A stretch of DNA of 40,967 nucleotides from Thiotrichales bacterium (GCA_947476405.1 CANJQG010000015.1:1-40967), one strand, 5' to 3'. Shown: positions 8,132 through 16,132, counted from the first letter of the stretch. Made by a program: numbers and translations. The notes: generated by a model from the letters alone, not told the origin.

Positions 8132-9304
8132 ATGTCAACAATGATGTTTGATGTAGCAGAAACCCTGCTCGATAATGCGGTGATTAAGGTGATTGGAATA
8201 GGCGGAGGCGGCAGCAATGCAGTCGAGCATATGCTTTCTCAGAATATTGAAGGCGTGGAGTTTTATTGTGCCAATACGGATGCCCAGGCTTTGCGAAATT
8301 GTACTTCACGTAATGTGATTCAGTTGGGCGCGCAACTGACTAAAGGTTTAGGTGCCGGTGCCAATCCTGAAATCGGTAAGCGTGCAGCACAGGAAGATCG
8401 TAATCGCTTGCAAGATATTTTAGAAGGTACGGATATGCTCTTTATCACGGCTGGAATGGGCGGTGGAACGGGGACGGGCGCTGCACCTGTTTTGGCTGAA
8501 ATCGCGAAAGAAATGGGGATCTTGACTGTGGCGGTTGTCACCAAGCCTTTTCCTTTTGAGGGGCGTCGTCGCATGCAGCTTGCTGAAGTCGGTACCAGTG
8601 AATTGGCCGAGCGCGTGGATTCTTTGATTGTGATTCCCAATGAAAAATTACTGACTGTTTTGGGGAAAGGGGTGAGCTTGTTGGATGCCTTTAAGGCCGC
8701 CAATGGGGTGTTGCAAGGCGCAGTTCAAGGGATTTCCGAATTGATTACCCGCCCTGGTTTGATCAACGTCGATTTTGCAGATGTCCGGACAGTGATGTCG
8801 GAAATGGGCATGGCCATGATGGGAACCGCCAGTGCACGAGGCGAAAACCGTGCGCGTGAAGCTGCTGAAGCAGCCGTGGCCAGTCCATTGCTTGAGGATA
8901 TTGCGTTATCCGGAGCCAAAGGCGTGTTGGTCAACATCACTGCAGGAATGGATATGTCGATTGGTGAATTTGAAGAAGTCGGCGAAGTCATTAAGAGCTT
9001 TACTTCTGATCAAGCGACCGTCGTTGTGGGTACGGTCATCGATCCTGAAATGCGTGAAGAATTGCGTGTGACCATCGTTGTGACTGGCTTGTCCAGTCAG
9101 CGTGATACCCGAGACAGTTCTCGTGAATTCGGCATTCCTCGTATTCAAGCAGGAGGCGCGATGCGTCCTAATCGGATGCCTGGTCAAATTAGTGTTGGCA
9201 GTGCTGCGCTGAATCCTTGCATGCCGAAACGTCCAGCTGGAGAGCTTCAGGATCATGACTATTTAGATATTCCTGCCTTTTTGCGACGCCAGCAAGCGGA
9301 GTAA
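8132..9304 (+). CDS. ftsZ: Cell division protein FtsZ
   Basis: Tubulin-like GTPase that forms the cytokinetic ring. 390 aa from ATG 8132, chosen over the upstream ATG at 8108 because GAGGAA lies correctly in front of 8132 and 8108 is inside ftsA. Motifs: KVIGIGGGGSNAV at the start of the GTPase domain (about 18), the signature GMGGGTGTGAAPV (about 104-116), T7 synergy loop NVDFADVRTVM (about 206) and the conserved C-terminal peptide DYLDIPAFLRRQ that binds FtsA and ZipA. It sits 10 bases after ftsA and 15 before lpxC, the classical end of the division cluster. Confidence 0.98.
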   Translation: MSTMMFDVAETLLDNAVIKVIGIGGGGSNAVEHMLSQNIEGVEFYCANTDAQALRNCTSRNVIQLGAQLTKGLGAGANPEIGKRAAQEDRNRLQDILEGTDMLFITAGMGGGTGTGAAPVLAEIAKEMGILTVAVVTKPFPFEGRRRMQLAEVGTSELAERVDSLIVIPNEKLLTVLGKGVSLLDAFKAANGVLQGAVQGISELITRPGLINVDFADVRTVMSEMGMAMMGTASARGENRAREAAEAAVASPLLEDIALSGAKGVLVNITAGMDMSIGEFEEVGEVIKSFTSDQATVVVGTVIDPEMREELRVTIVVTGLSSQRDTRDSSREFGIPRIQAGGAMRPNRMPGQISVGSAALNPCMPKRPAGELQDHDYLDIPAFLRRQQAE

Positions 9305-9319
9305 TAAAGGAGGGGTTTT

Positions 9320-10189
9320 ATGTCTAATATCCCATCCAGGCAACACACGATAAAAAATACAGTCCATTTATCGGGTGTTGGCTTGCATTCTGGAAAATCA
9401 GCAACGATTTCTTTATATTCTGCACCGATTCATTCGGGCATTATTTTTAGACGGACGGACTTATCGCCCCCTAAAGAAATTAAAATTTGTCATGACAAAA
9501 TGAGTGAAAGCCCATTGTGTTCAAAGTTAGTAGAAGAGGATGTTTCCATCCAAACGGTGGAGCATTTGCTGTCCGCCCTTGCGGGTAAAGAAATTGATAA
9601 TATCGTGATTGAATTAAATAGTGATGAAATTCCTGTTATGGATGGAAGTGCTTCGCCCTTTGTTTTTTTATTTGAATCGGCTGGAGTTTTGGAGCAAGAT
9701 GCGCCTCGTCAAGTTCTCAGGATCAAAAAAACGATTCGGATTGAGGAGGGTGATAAATTTGTAGCGCTCTCCCCTTTTGATCATTATCGATTAGAGGTGA
9801 GTATCGACTTTGACCATCCGTCGATTCATCATCAAAAAATAGATTTTGATTTTTCAGTCTCTGCATATTCTAAGCAGGTGTCGCGAGCTCGGACTTTTGG
9901 TATGGCGGATCAGTTAGAGGGGTTGCGCCAAAAAGGATTGGCTTTGGGCGCCAGTCTAAAAAATGCAGTAGGGTTATCCAAAGAAGGGGTTATGAATGCA
10001 GAAGGGTTGCGTGCGCCAGATGAGTTTGTGCGCCATAAACTTTTGGATGCCATTGGAGACTTATATGTTGCAGGGCCGATTGAAGGCTTATATCAAGCGC
10101 ATAAAGCCAGTCATGCGATGAATAATCGCTTGTTGCGGGCTTTATTTTCTGACTCCTCCGCCTGGGAGTGGGCCCCCAATTTGTCATGA
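9320..10189 (+). CDS. lpxC: UDP-3-O-acyl-N-acetylglucosamine deacetylase LpxC
   Basis: Zinc amidase catalysing the committed step of lipid A synthesis in the cytoplasm. 289 aa, a little shorter than the usual ~305. Motifs: GVGLHSG (about residue 21), SIQTVEHLLSALAG with the zinc His (about 75-88), PVMDGSASPFV (about 111), and KLLDAIGDLYVAG preceded by His (about 235-248), supplying the remaining zinc ligands. AAAGGAGG lies 8 bases before the ATG. Two copies of the palindrome TTTGTCATGACAAA occur here: one in the coding region (9486) and one across the stop codon (10180). lpxC normally ends the division cluster; here mvaS follows. Confidence 0.97.
   Translation: MSNIPSRQHTIKNTVHLSGVGLHSGKSATISLYSAPIHSGIIFRRTDLSPPKEIKICHDKMSESPLCSKLVEEDVSIQTVEHLLSALAGKEIDNIVIELNSDEIPVMDGSASPFVFLFESAGVLEQDAPRQVLRIKKTIRIEEGDKFVALSPFDHYRLEVSIDFDHPSIHHQKIDFDFSVSAYSKQVSRARTFGMADQLEGLRQKGLALGASLKNAVGLSKEGVMNAEGLRAPDEFVRHKLLDAIGDLYVAGPIEGLYQAHKASHAMNNRLLRALFSDSSAWEWAPNLS
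9486..9499. repeat. Palindrome TTTGTCATGACAAA, copy 1
   Basis: A perfect 14-bp palindrome inside lpxC, where it encodes the residues C-H-D-K. The same 14 bases recur at 10180 and 12032. Low information as protein, but the DNA identity across three sites suggests a binding site. Confidence 0.6.
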
Positions 10190-10194
10190 CAAAT
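10179..10194. promoter_or_regulatory. Palindrome ATTTGTCATGACAAAT, copy 2, upstream of the mvaS promoter
   Basis: A 16-bp perfect palindrome with the same 14-bp core. It spans the lpxC stop codon (TGA 10187-10189) and lies about 38 bases before the -35 box of mvaS. This is the copy most likely to act as an operator; here it is not used as C-H-D-K coding sequence. Confidence 0.5.
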
Positions 10195-10231
10195 CATTTT
10201 ATAAATATAAAGAGAAGCGTGACTCACCGCA

Positions 10232-10260
10232 TCGACATTTTCCGACAAAGCCCGTATACT
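10232..10260 (+). promoter_or_regulatory. Promoter of mvaS
   Basis: TCGACA (10232-10237), 17-base spacer, TATACT (10255-10260): five of six bases match in each box. The expected start near 10267 leaves a leader of about 30 bases before the mvaS ATG. Confidence 0.65.
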
Positions 10261-10297
10261 GCAGAGGATTAGATTTAACGAAATTTATGCGCTAATT

Positions 10298-11473
10298 ATG
10301 CACGAGCTTGGAATTGAGTCGGCTTCTTTTTATACCTCTCGTCATTTTATTGATTTGGCGACTTTAGCGGCTGGGCGCAATGTCGCGCAGGATAAGTATT
10401 ACATTGGCTTGGGTCAATATCAAATGGCTGTGCCGTCTCCAGATGAAGATATTGTGACGCTGGCAGCCAATGCAAGCAAACAGGCTCTTCAAGGAATTGA
10501 TATTCAAGAGATCGGGTTGCTTTTGTTTGCAACCGAAAGTGGAATTGATCAATCTAAGGCTGCGGGAATGTACATTCACAGGTTGTTGAACTTACCCAAA
10601 AATTGCCGTGTTTTAGAGCTTAAACAAGCCTGCTACAGTGCAACAGGAGCGGTGATGATTGCACTGGATTGGCTTAAAAGTAATCCAGAAAAAAAAGCGC
10701 TGATTTTGGCCTCGGATATTGCGCGTTATGGATTAGGTACTGTGGGCGAGCCGTCTCAAGGAGGCGGTGCGGTTGCGATGGTTTTATCTGCGCAGCCTAA
10801 ATTAATTGCTTTTGAAACGGGCTCGGGTATTTATACCGAAGAGGCCATGGATTTTTGGCGCCCCAATTATCGTGATGAAGCCTTGGTGGATGGTAAATAT
10901 TCCTGCGAACTTTATCTTAAAGCTTTAAAAGAATCCTGGCTGGATTATCATGAAAAAACGGGTCGCGATTATCAGGATCATGATTATTTTTTATTTCATA
11001 TTCCGATTCCCCGTCTGGCTGAAAAAGCTTTGCAAAAGCTGGCATTGGTCAATCAGCTTCCTCGTCCGATTGTCTCAGAAATGGCGACCTCTCTTGAAGA
11101 TAGTCTGCGCTATAGTCGTACAATCGGCAATTGTTATACCGGTTCTTTGTATCTGGGGCTTCTTTCTTTATTGGAGCATCGGGATGATTTGGCGGGGAAG
11201 CGTCTTGGTTTTTACAGTTATGGTTCCGGCTGCATTGGTGAATTTTTTAGTGCAAAGGTTTTGCCGGATTATTCAAAATATTTATTCACAAAAACGCATC
11301 GGGAGCTCCTTGCTCTGCGTGAAGATCTTAATCTTGCAGAGTACGAAGCCGCTTATCAATTTTCATATCCCAAGGATGGTTCTTATCTAGAGCTGCCTCG
11401 GATTCAGCGCGGGCCTTTTAGATTAGCAGAAATTAAAAATCATCAGCGCGTGTACGAATCCTCATGCCATTAA
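10298..11473 (+). CDS. mvaS: Hydroxymethylglutaryl-CoA synthase (mevalonate pathway)
   Basis: Condenses acetyl-CoA with acetoacetyl-CoA to HMG-CoA, the first dedicated step of mevalonate-dependent isoprenoid synthesis. 391 aa, typical bacterial length. A thiolase-like fold with the expected catalytic residues: Glu in FATESGID (about 73), nucleophile Cys in QACYSAT (about 109), His in FHIPIPRLAEKAL (about 231). The start ATG has no clear Shine-Dalgarno site but follows a good promoter, and the N-terminus (GIESASFYTSRHFIDL) aligns with the family. Its stop overlaps the mevalonate kinase start by 10 bases, so the two form one transcription unit. The other pathway genes are not in the window. Confidence 0.95.
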   Translation: MHELGIESASFYTSRHFIDLATLAAGRNVAQDKYYIGLGQYQMAVPSPDEDIVTLAANASKQALQGIDIQEIGLLLFATESGIDQSKAAGMYIHRLLNLPKNCRVLELKQACYSATGAVMIALDWLKSNPEKKALILASDIARYGLGTVGEPSQGGGAVAMVLSAQPKLIAFETGSGIYTEEAMDFWRPNYRDEALVDGKYSCELYLKALKESWLDYHEKTGRDYQDHDYFLFHIPIPRLAEKALQKLALVNQLPRPIVSEMATSLEDSLRYSRTIGNCYTGSLYLGLLSLLEHRDDLAGKRLGFYSYGSGCIGEFFSAKVLPDYSKYLFTKTHRELLALREDLNLAEYEAAYQFSYPKDGSYLELPRIQRGPFRLAEIKNHQRVYESSCH

Positions 11474-12507
11474 AGCAACGAACGGCCCGTGCGCCGGCTA
11501 AATTAATTTTAACCGGTGAGCATGCTATTTTGCACGGTGTTTCTGCTATTGCAATGGCGATTAATATTTACTGTGAATCTACAGTAAGCGGCCAAAGTCT
11601 GCCCCGAGTTTTGTTTGATTTGGCGAATTTAAATCACAAGCGTGCACGTACACTTCATCATTTGCGTCGATTTAAGGCCAAGGTTCAGGCGGATTATCAT
11701 CGTTTTTTGGAAGGCGAGCACAGTATTCGAAAGGTGCTTACAGAGCCGTTTCATCTTTTAGAATACACCGCTACCGCTTTTATCGATAAGCTAAATGTCA
11801 AAATGCATGATGGTCTTTCTGTGCATACACATTCAGCGATTCCCAGTGGCTATGGCATGGGTTCCTCTGCTGCAGCCATTGTCAGTCTCAATTTTGCTTT
11901 AAATCAATATACAGGTAAAAATTTAAGTTTGGATGCGCTTTTTCATTTAAATCTTGCGGCTGAAAACTTACAGCATGGTCAATCCAGCGGGCTTGATATT
12001 TATGTCAGTGCCCATGGCGGGTGTATTCGATTTTGTCATGACAAAACAGCGCATCTTCTTCATTGGCCAGACTTTCCTTTTACCTTAATTTTGACCGGTC
12101 AGCCTGCCTCTACGACGGGGGAATGTGTGAGCCATACGCGGGCTATTTTTCAGAAAGAACCTACACGGATTCAAGCCTTTCAAGAGGTCAGTGATCGTAT
12201 GGCCGAGGCAATAGAGCAGGCTGATTTCAGTGCTTTCAAAGCTGCGATTTCTGATAATCAAAACCTGTTGGAAGATTTAGGGGTGGTTCCGACGCAAGTA
12301 CAGGCTTTGATTCGACAGTTAAAAAATGCAGATATTGCCGCAAAAATCTGTGGCGCCGGAGCCATTAGCGGAGAGGCTGCTGGCGTTGTGCTGGCCTTTG
12401 CCTCTAAAGATGAAATCACGCAAGCGCTGCAATCCTTGAAAGGCCTGGAATTACGTGAAGCCCATTTAGATATGCAGGGCGTGCGAATTGATTCTAGTAT
12501 AATGTGA
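11464..12507 (+). CDS. Mevalonate kinase (GHMP kinase family)
   Basis: Expected to phosphorylate mevalonate. 347 aa. GHMP motifs in order: substrate-binding APAKLILTGEHAILHG (residues 9-24), the ATP loop IPSGYGMGSSAAAI (about 127-140) and a glycine-rich third motif KICGAGAISGEAAG (about 298-311), where the usual GGG is replaced by AIS. An extended Arg/His-rich stretch at about 55-90 lengthens the N-terminal half. The GEHA start and mvaS linkage favour mevalonate kinase over phosphomevalonate kinase or diphosphomevalonate decarboxylase. The 10-base overlap with mvaS implies coupled translation. A third copy of TTTGTCATGACAAA lies in its coding region. Confidence 0.85.
   Translation: MPLKQRTARAPAKLILTGEHAILHGVSAIAMAINIYCESTVSGQSLPRVLFDLANLNHKRARTLHHLRRFKAKVQADYHRFLEGEHSIRKVLTEPFHLLEYTATAFIDKLNVKMHDGLSVHTHSAIPSGYGMGSSAAAIVSLNFALNQYTGKNLSLDALFHLNLAAENLQHGQSSGLDIYVSAHGGCIRFCHDKTAHLLHWPDFPFTLILTGQPASTTGECVSHTRAIFQKEPTRIQAFQEVSDRMAEAIEQADFSAFKAAISDNQNLLEDLGVVPTQVQALIRQLKNADIAAKICGAGAISGEAAGVVLAFASKDEITQALQSLKGLELREAHLDMQGVRIDSSIM
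12031..12046. repeat. Palindrome TTTTGTCATGACAAAA, copy 3
   Basis: A 16-bp perfect palindrome inside the mevalonate kinase gene, again coding C-H-D-K. The 14-bp core is identical to 9486-9499 and 10180-10193. Confidence 0.6.
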
Positions 12508-12587
12508 AGGATGCTCATCACACTGCTTGCAAATTCGCGCAAATTGCCGAAAAATAGATTCTCAACATAAAGAGAGGAAGCATCATC

Positions 12588-14744
12588 ATGAATCCAACAC
12601 ATATCGCAGTGATCGGCAGTGGGACCATGGGCGCACAAATTGCGGCGCATTTTGCGAATGCCGGCTTTTCTGTTTATTTATTTGATCTTAAAAAAGAAGG
12701 GGTGAATTTGGCTGAGGCAGGAAAAGCGCGCTTGCTGAAAATGGATCCAGAGCCCTTTGCATCTAAGCAGTTTGCTGACTTTATTGTGCCCAAAAATTTG
12801 CAGGATGATCTGGCCTGCCTTCAAACCTGTGATCTCGTGATTGAGGCCATTTCAGAGAATTTAAAAATCAAAGCAGATGTATATGCTCAGATTGCGCCGT
12901 ATTTAAACGAACACGCTTGTTTAGCCAGTAATACCTCCGGCCTCTCGATTTCAGCCTTGGCAGATCACATGCCTAAAATAGTACAGCCCCGTTTTCTGGG
13001 CATGCATTTTTTTAATCCGCCGCGCTATCTGCCTTTGGTGGAATTGGTTCCGCATGCACAGACTTGCCTGCAGTTGCTCGATGATCTGGAAACTTTTCTG
13101 GTCTCTCATTTGGGTAAAGAAGTGGTCCGGGCCAAAGATACGCCGAATTTCATCGCCAATCGTCTAGGCGTATATGGTTTGCTGACCACTTTGCAACACG
13201 CGGTGGAGCTCAATATTCCGCTGGAAGTGGTGGATGAGCTCACCGGAAAATTGATTGGCCGTCCGAAGTCAGCAACCTGCAGAACGATGGATTTGGTAGG
13301 TCTGGATGTGTTGTCTCATGTGGTGGCGACCATGGGTGCGACCTGTCCTGATTGGCTGCAAGGCTTGATTAATCAAGGTGCATTGGGGGCTAAAACTAAA
13401 AAAGGGATCTATCAGAAAACGGCGGAAGGTTTAATGGTGTGGGATATTGCTGGAAAAACCTATCGTCCTGCCATTCAAAAAGCCAATTCTGAATTCGTGA
13501 AAGCCATCAAAACAGCAGGTTTTGTCGATGCATGGCCTGGACTGGAAGCCAATCCTTTGCCCGAAGCCCAATTCTTATTTCGCCTATTTCGAGACTTATT
13601 TGCGTATGCTCATCAGCATTTGGCTGAAATATCCGGCTCACGCATCGAGGTCGATCGCGCTTTAAAGTTTGGTTTTGGCTGGAAGCAAGGTCTCTTTGAA
13701 TTGGAATCTGCTATTCATGGTAAGCCGTATGCAGACACCATACCAGAACATTTGAACTTGCCGGTTTATGCGCGCCAAAAATATCCGGCCTCACCCAAAA
13801 TTGTTTTTGAAAATGAGGGCGCCTATGCCTGGGAGCATGAAGGGGCGTTGGTGCTAAGCTTTAAAACTAAGCTATGCACAATAGGAAATTCCGTTTTGGA
13901 TGCATTAAATCAGGCTCGGGAATGCGCTGAGCAATCCTATAAAGGGCTGATCATCTGGCAACGCGAATCGGAACATTTTAGCGCAGGCGCCGATTTAATG
14001 AATCTCGCAGGTGCTTTTATGTTAGGCGGTGCTTCCGCCTTGGAGGCTATTTTATCGTTGTTCCAAAACACAGTTTTAGCCTTGCGTTATGCCAAAGTAC
14101 CGGTTCTGACAGCGGTTCGAGGTTATGTCTTAGGCGGCGGTTGTGAATTGGCGATGCATAGTCACAAAGTGGTCGCTGCGCTCGAAACCTATATGGGCTT
14201 GGTCGAAGTCGGTGTCGGTATTGTTCCGGGTGCAGGCGGTAGCAAAGAAATGGCCTTGCGTGCGAGTCAAAGCAGCAATGCGAAAGAAAAACTGCTACAA
14301 TACTTTAAACAAATCGCCATGGCTGAAGCCGCCAAAAGTGCCTATCAAGCCAAAGAAATGGGCTATCTGCGCGAGAGTGATGTCATCATCATGAATCCGA
14401 ACGAATTACTCTATGTCGCGATGCAGGAATTAAATGCACTGGTGGCTCAGCCTTTTGTCAGAGTGCGGGAAGAGCCGATCAAAATGCAAGGCCTACCCGC
14501 CTGGGGAAATATGATGGGCATGATTGAAAACCTGAAAGTCGGCGGTTTTGCCAGTGAATTCGATGCGCTCATCGCCTCCAAAGTGGCCGGTATCTTAAGC
14601 GGTGGCCCAATCGACCCACAATCTGTCGATGCCGCCTGGTTGCTGCGTCTTGAACGTGAAGTCTTTCTCAGTCTCGTCCGGGAAGAAAAAACGCAGGCAC
14701 GCGTCCAGTATATGTTGGAGACGGGCAAGCCTTTGCGGAATTAG
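12588..14744 (+). CDS. 3-hydroxyacyl-CoA dehydrogenase / enoyl-CoA hydratase fusion (FadN-like)
   Basis: A beta-oxidation bifunctional enzyme, 718 aa. The order is dehydrogenase first and hydratase last, the reverse of FadB/FadJ and like Bacillus FadN. N-terminal Rossmann motif VIGSGTMGAQIAAHFA (residues 6-21), SNTSGLSIS and GMHFFNPPRYLPLVELV (about 139-155), and the NAD-domain end DTPNFIANRLGVYG. The crotonase part shows FSAGADLMNL (about 463-472), GGGCELAMHSH and LVEVGVGIVPGAGG, with both catalytic Glu residues (in CELA and VEVG). A thiolase partner would be expected but is not adjacent. The gene starts 80 bases after the mevalonate kinase; AGAGAGGAAG precedes the ATG. A TATAAT at 12498-12503 could be part of its promoter, though no -35 matches. 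Confidence 0.88.
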   Translation: MNPTHIAVIGSGTMGAQIAAHFANAGFSVYLFDLKKEGVNLAEAGKARLLKMDPEPFASKQFADFIVPKNLQDDLACLQTCDLVIEAISENLKIKADVYAQIAPYLNEHACLASNTSGLSISALADHMPKIVQPRFLGMHFFNPPRYLPLVELVPHAQTCLQLLDDLETFLVSHLGKEVVRAKDTPNFIANRLGVYGLLTTLQHAVELNIPLEVVDELTGKLIGRPKSATCRTMDLVGLDVLSHVVATMGATCPDWLQGLINQGALGAKTKKGIYQKTAEGLMVWDIAGKTYRPAIQKANSEFVKAIKTAGFVDAWPGLEANPLPEAQFLFRLFRDLFAYAHQHLAEISGSRIEVDRALKFGFGWKQGLFELESAIHGKPYADTIPEHLNLPVYARQKYPASPKIVFENEGAYAWEHEGALVLSFKTKLCTIGNSVLDALNQARECAEQSYKGLIIWQRESEHFSAGADLMNLAGAFMLGGASALEAILSLFQNTVLALRYAKVPVLTAVRGYVLGGGCELAMHSHKVVAALETYMGLVEVGVGIVPGAGGSKEMALRASQSSNAKEKLLQYFKQIAMAEAAKSAYQAKEMGYLRESDVIIMNPNELLYVAMQELNALVAQPFVRVREEPIKMQGLPAWGNMMGMIENLKVGGFASEFDALIASKVAGILSGGPIDPQSVDAAWLLRLEREVFLSLVREEKTQARVQYMLETGKPLRN

Positions 14745-14755
14745 CCATACTGCAA

Positions 14756-14770
14756 AATGATCGGATCATT
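14756..14770. other. Interrupted palindrome AATGATC-G-GATCATT
   Basis: A perfect 7-bp inverted repeat around one central base, 11 bases after the FadN-like stop and 33 bases before the -35 box of the next gene. No T-run follows, so it is not an evident terminator. It could be a regulator site for the two-TM gene. Confidence 0.3.
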
Positions 14771-14803
14771 GACACCAGAATGCATGAGTCTGATTAGAAT
14801 GAC

Positions 14804-14832
14804 TTTACAAAATTATTTTTATGGTGTATGAT
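14804..14832 (+). promoter_or_regulatory. Promoter of the 108-aa two-TM gene
   Basis: TTTACA (14804-14809), 17-base spacer, TATGAT (14827-14832). The expected start near 14839 lies after the alternative ATG at 14835, which supports ATG 14874 as the true start codon. Confidence 0.7.
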
Positions 14833-14873
14833 TAATGCAACAAATTATTTATATTGTAAATGGAGGGTGGTTC

Positions 14874-15200
14874 ATGTCACGTAATCGGCGTTCGTATGCA
14901 GCCTGTGCTGCGGTAACACTAGGAATGCTTGGAGCAAGCATATATTGCTTAGTAGAGGGTCAATACACTGAGAGCGTTGCAAAGCAGGTTATTGGCTGCA
15001 TTGGGACGATTGGGTTTGGGATGGCAGCATTCATCCAGTGTGTAACCCTTCATAATCATTATGCTGAGCTCAGCCGGCGAAGAGTAGATGGGACAGAGCC
15101 ACTTCTGGCGGAAATAGATTATCGTGGCCGATTGACTCCGAGTATTAGGCTGCGTTGGCAAGCCGAAGATGCCTCCTCTGATTCTGACTTTACCCCCTAA
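14874..15200 (+). CDS. Small two-transmembrane protein, 108 aa, unknown
   Basis: Start ATG 14874 is chosen for its strong ribosome site (GGAGGG, 6 bases upstream) and the promoter position. Residues 1-6 are basic (MSRNRR). Two hydrophobic helices follow at about 7-27 and 39-59, joined by a short polar loop, so both ends should face the same side. The roughly 48-residue tail carries GTEPLLAE (about 73-80), then a basic stretch and an acidic Ser/Asp end. No family recognised. Layout (short head, helical hairpin, tail with PLL) parallels the 90-aa protein at 36830. It lies in an accessory pocket with the CaaX protein, so a secreted membrane-inserting protein is possible but unproven. Confidence 0.6.
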   Translation: MSRNRRSYAACAAVTLGMLGASIYCLVEGQYTESVAKQVIGCIGTIGFGMAAFIQCVTLHNHYAELSRRRVDGTEPLLAEIDYRGRLTPSIRLRWQAEDASSDSDFTP

Positions 15201-15262
15201 TTTTTAATCAGTGCCCATTCAACCCTGAACGGCATCGCTGTGAAAAAATTAAGAACAAAACG

Positions 15263-15314
15263 AAAAGAGACAAAAAAGCAAACTTAAATTCTGTTCGCAA
15301 ATCTGGTCTCTTTT
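15263..15314. terminator. Possible bidirectional terminator between convergent genes
   Basis: AAAAGAGAC (15263-15271) pairs with GTCTCTTTT (15306-15314), followed by T to 15317. The 34-base loop is long, but placement between a forward gene ending at 15200 and a reverse gene ending at 15335 suits a shared terminator. Confidence 0.45.
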
Positions 15315-15334
15315 TTTACGATGAGGCGGCTAAA

Positions 15335-16132
15335 TTACATCACAACGCAGCAAGATTTCGCAGATTTTTCTTTCTCTAATAACGGGGTCCTTTCCGCCGC
15401 TAGATCACGCATTGGTGTTGCAGTGCCTGGCGCTGTTCTTTGAGAAACAGGGGCAGCGCTCCCCCCTCCTGCTGCCGCAGTGCGAGCTGATTCAGATACC
15501 ACGCCAATTCTCGGAAAACAAGTAATTTCAAAAAATTCCTGAAAAGCAGCCTCTGCAGTGCGATCAGAAAACGTTGTGGTTAAGTAACCCTCGCCGTCTG
15601 CTTTTTTAATAATAGTTGGGCCATCATCAAGCACTACAATAAGAGATTTCTGTTCAGAGGTCATTAAGCCTGCAGTTACATAGGCTTCTCGAATACCATC
15701 TTTACCATCCCCTCTAATATTTGAACCATCCGCTCTGGGAGCAATGATAAGAACTTGATCACATGCAGTCGTGGTTGAAGTAGTCATTTTTGTAGATGAG
15801 CCTGCTTCCCCTGCTTGCCATAAAACATCAAACTTAAAGGCTGGATAAGCCTTTTGTATTAGTTCAATCAGGTCAATCTGATCTTGAAAGTCATTATTGC
15901 TCATGGACCAAAGTTTTACGCCTGAAGCTCTTAATTGAATTAAATTTTCAATGACTGTTCTAGAGATTGATTGAGTTAGGATCGTACAATTTTCTTCATC
16001 ATCAAAGTATTGCCCAGTTACAATATGGCCAGATGGCACTCTTCCTGAAAGTGCTGCACCATCCAACACGCCACCATGATCCATCAGTAAAGCAAGTGGA
16101 AGCCCAGGTAGACTTGTTTTTGTAAATTTCAT
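15335..16132 (-). CDS. HAD-like protein with C-terminal CaaX box CVVM (effector candidate), 265 aa
   Basis: Weak HAD-superfamily features: LALLMDHGGVLDG at 13-25 (Asp18 where HAD motif I has its nucleophile, but DHGGV rather than DxDGV), LWSMSNND at 74-81 (motif II Ser/Asn) and LIVVLDDGP at 164-172 (motif IV acidic pair). The catalytic motif is altered, so activity is uncertain. The tail from about 213 is Ala/Gly/Pro-rich and likely disordered, then AERTPLLEKEKSAKSCCVVM. The last four residues CVVM form a canonical farnesylation box, with Lys-rich sequence and an extra Cys beside it; ERTPLL also fits the acidic dileucine sorting pattern. Bacteria lack protein farnesyltransferase, so the motif makes sense only in a host cell. 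ATG 16132 has AGGAGA about 8 bases upstream. Confidence 0.75.
   Translation of the reverse strand: MKFTKTSLPGLPLALLMDHGGVLDGAALSGRVPSGHIVTGQYFDDEENCTILTQSISRTVIENLIQLRASGVKLWSMSNNDFQDQIDLIELIQKAYPAFKFDVLWQAGEAGSSTKMTTSTTTACDQVLIIAPRADGSNIRGDGKDGIREAYVTAGLMTSEQKSLIVVLDDGPTIIKKADGEGYLTTTFSDRTAEAAFQEFFEITCFPRIGVVSESARTAAAGGGSAAPVSQRTAPGTATPMRDLAAERTPLLEKEKSAKSCCVVM

Noticed and set aside
12258..12650. Reverse open frame across the mevalonate kinase / FadN-like junction
   Set aside because: It overlaps two well-supported genes and has no family features.
14835..14873. ATG 14835 as start of the two-TM protein
   Set aside because: It lies before the transcription start predicted from the TTTACA/TATGAT promoter, while ATG 14874 has a strong ribosome site.
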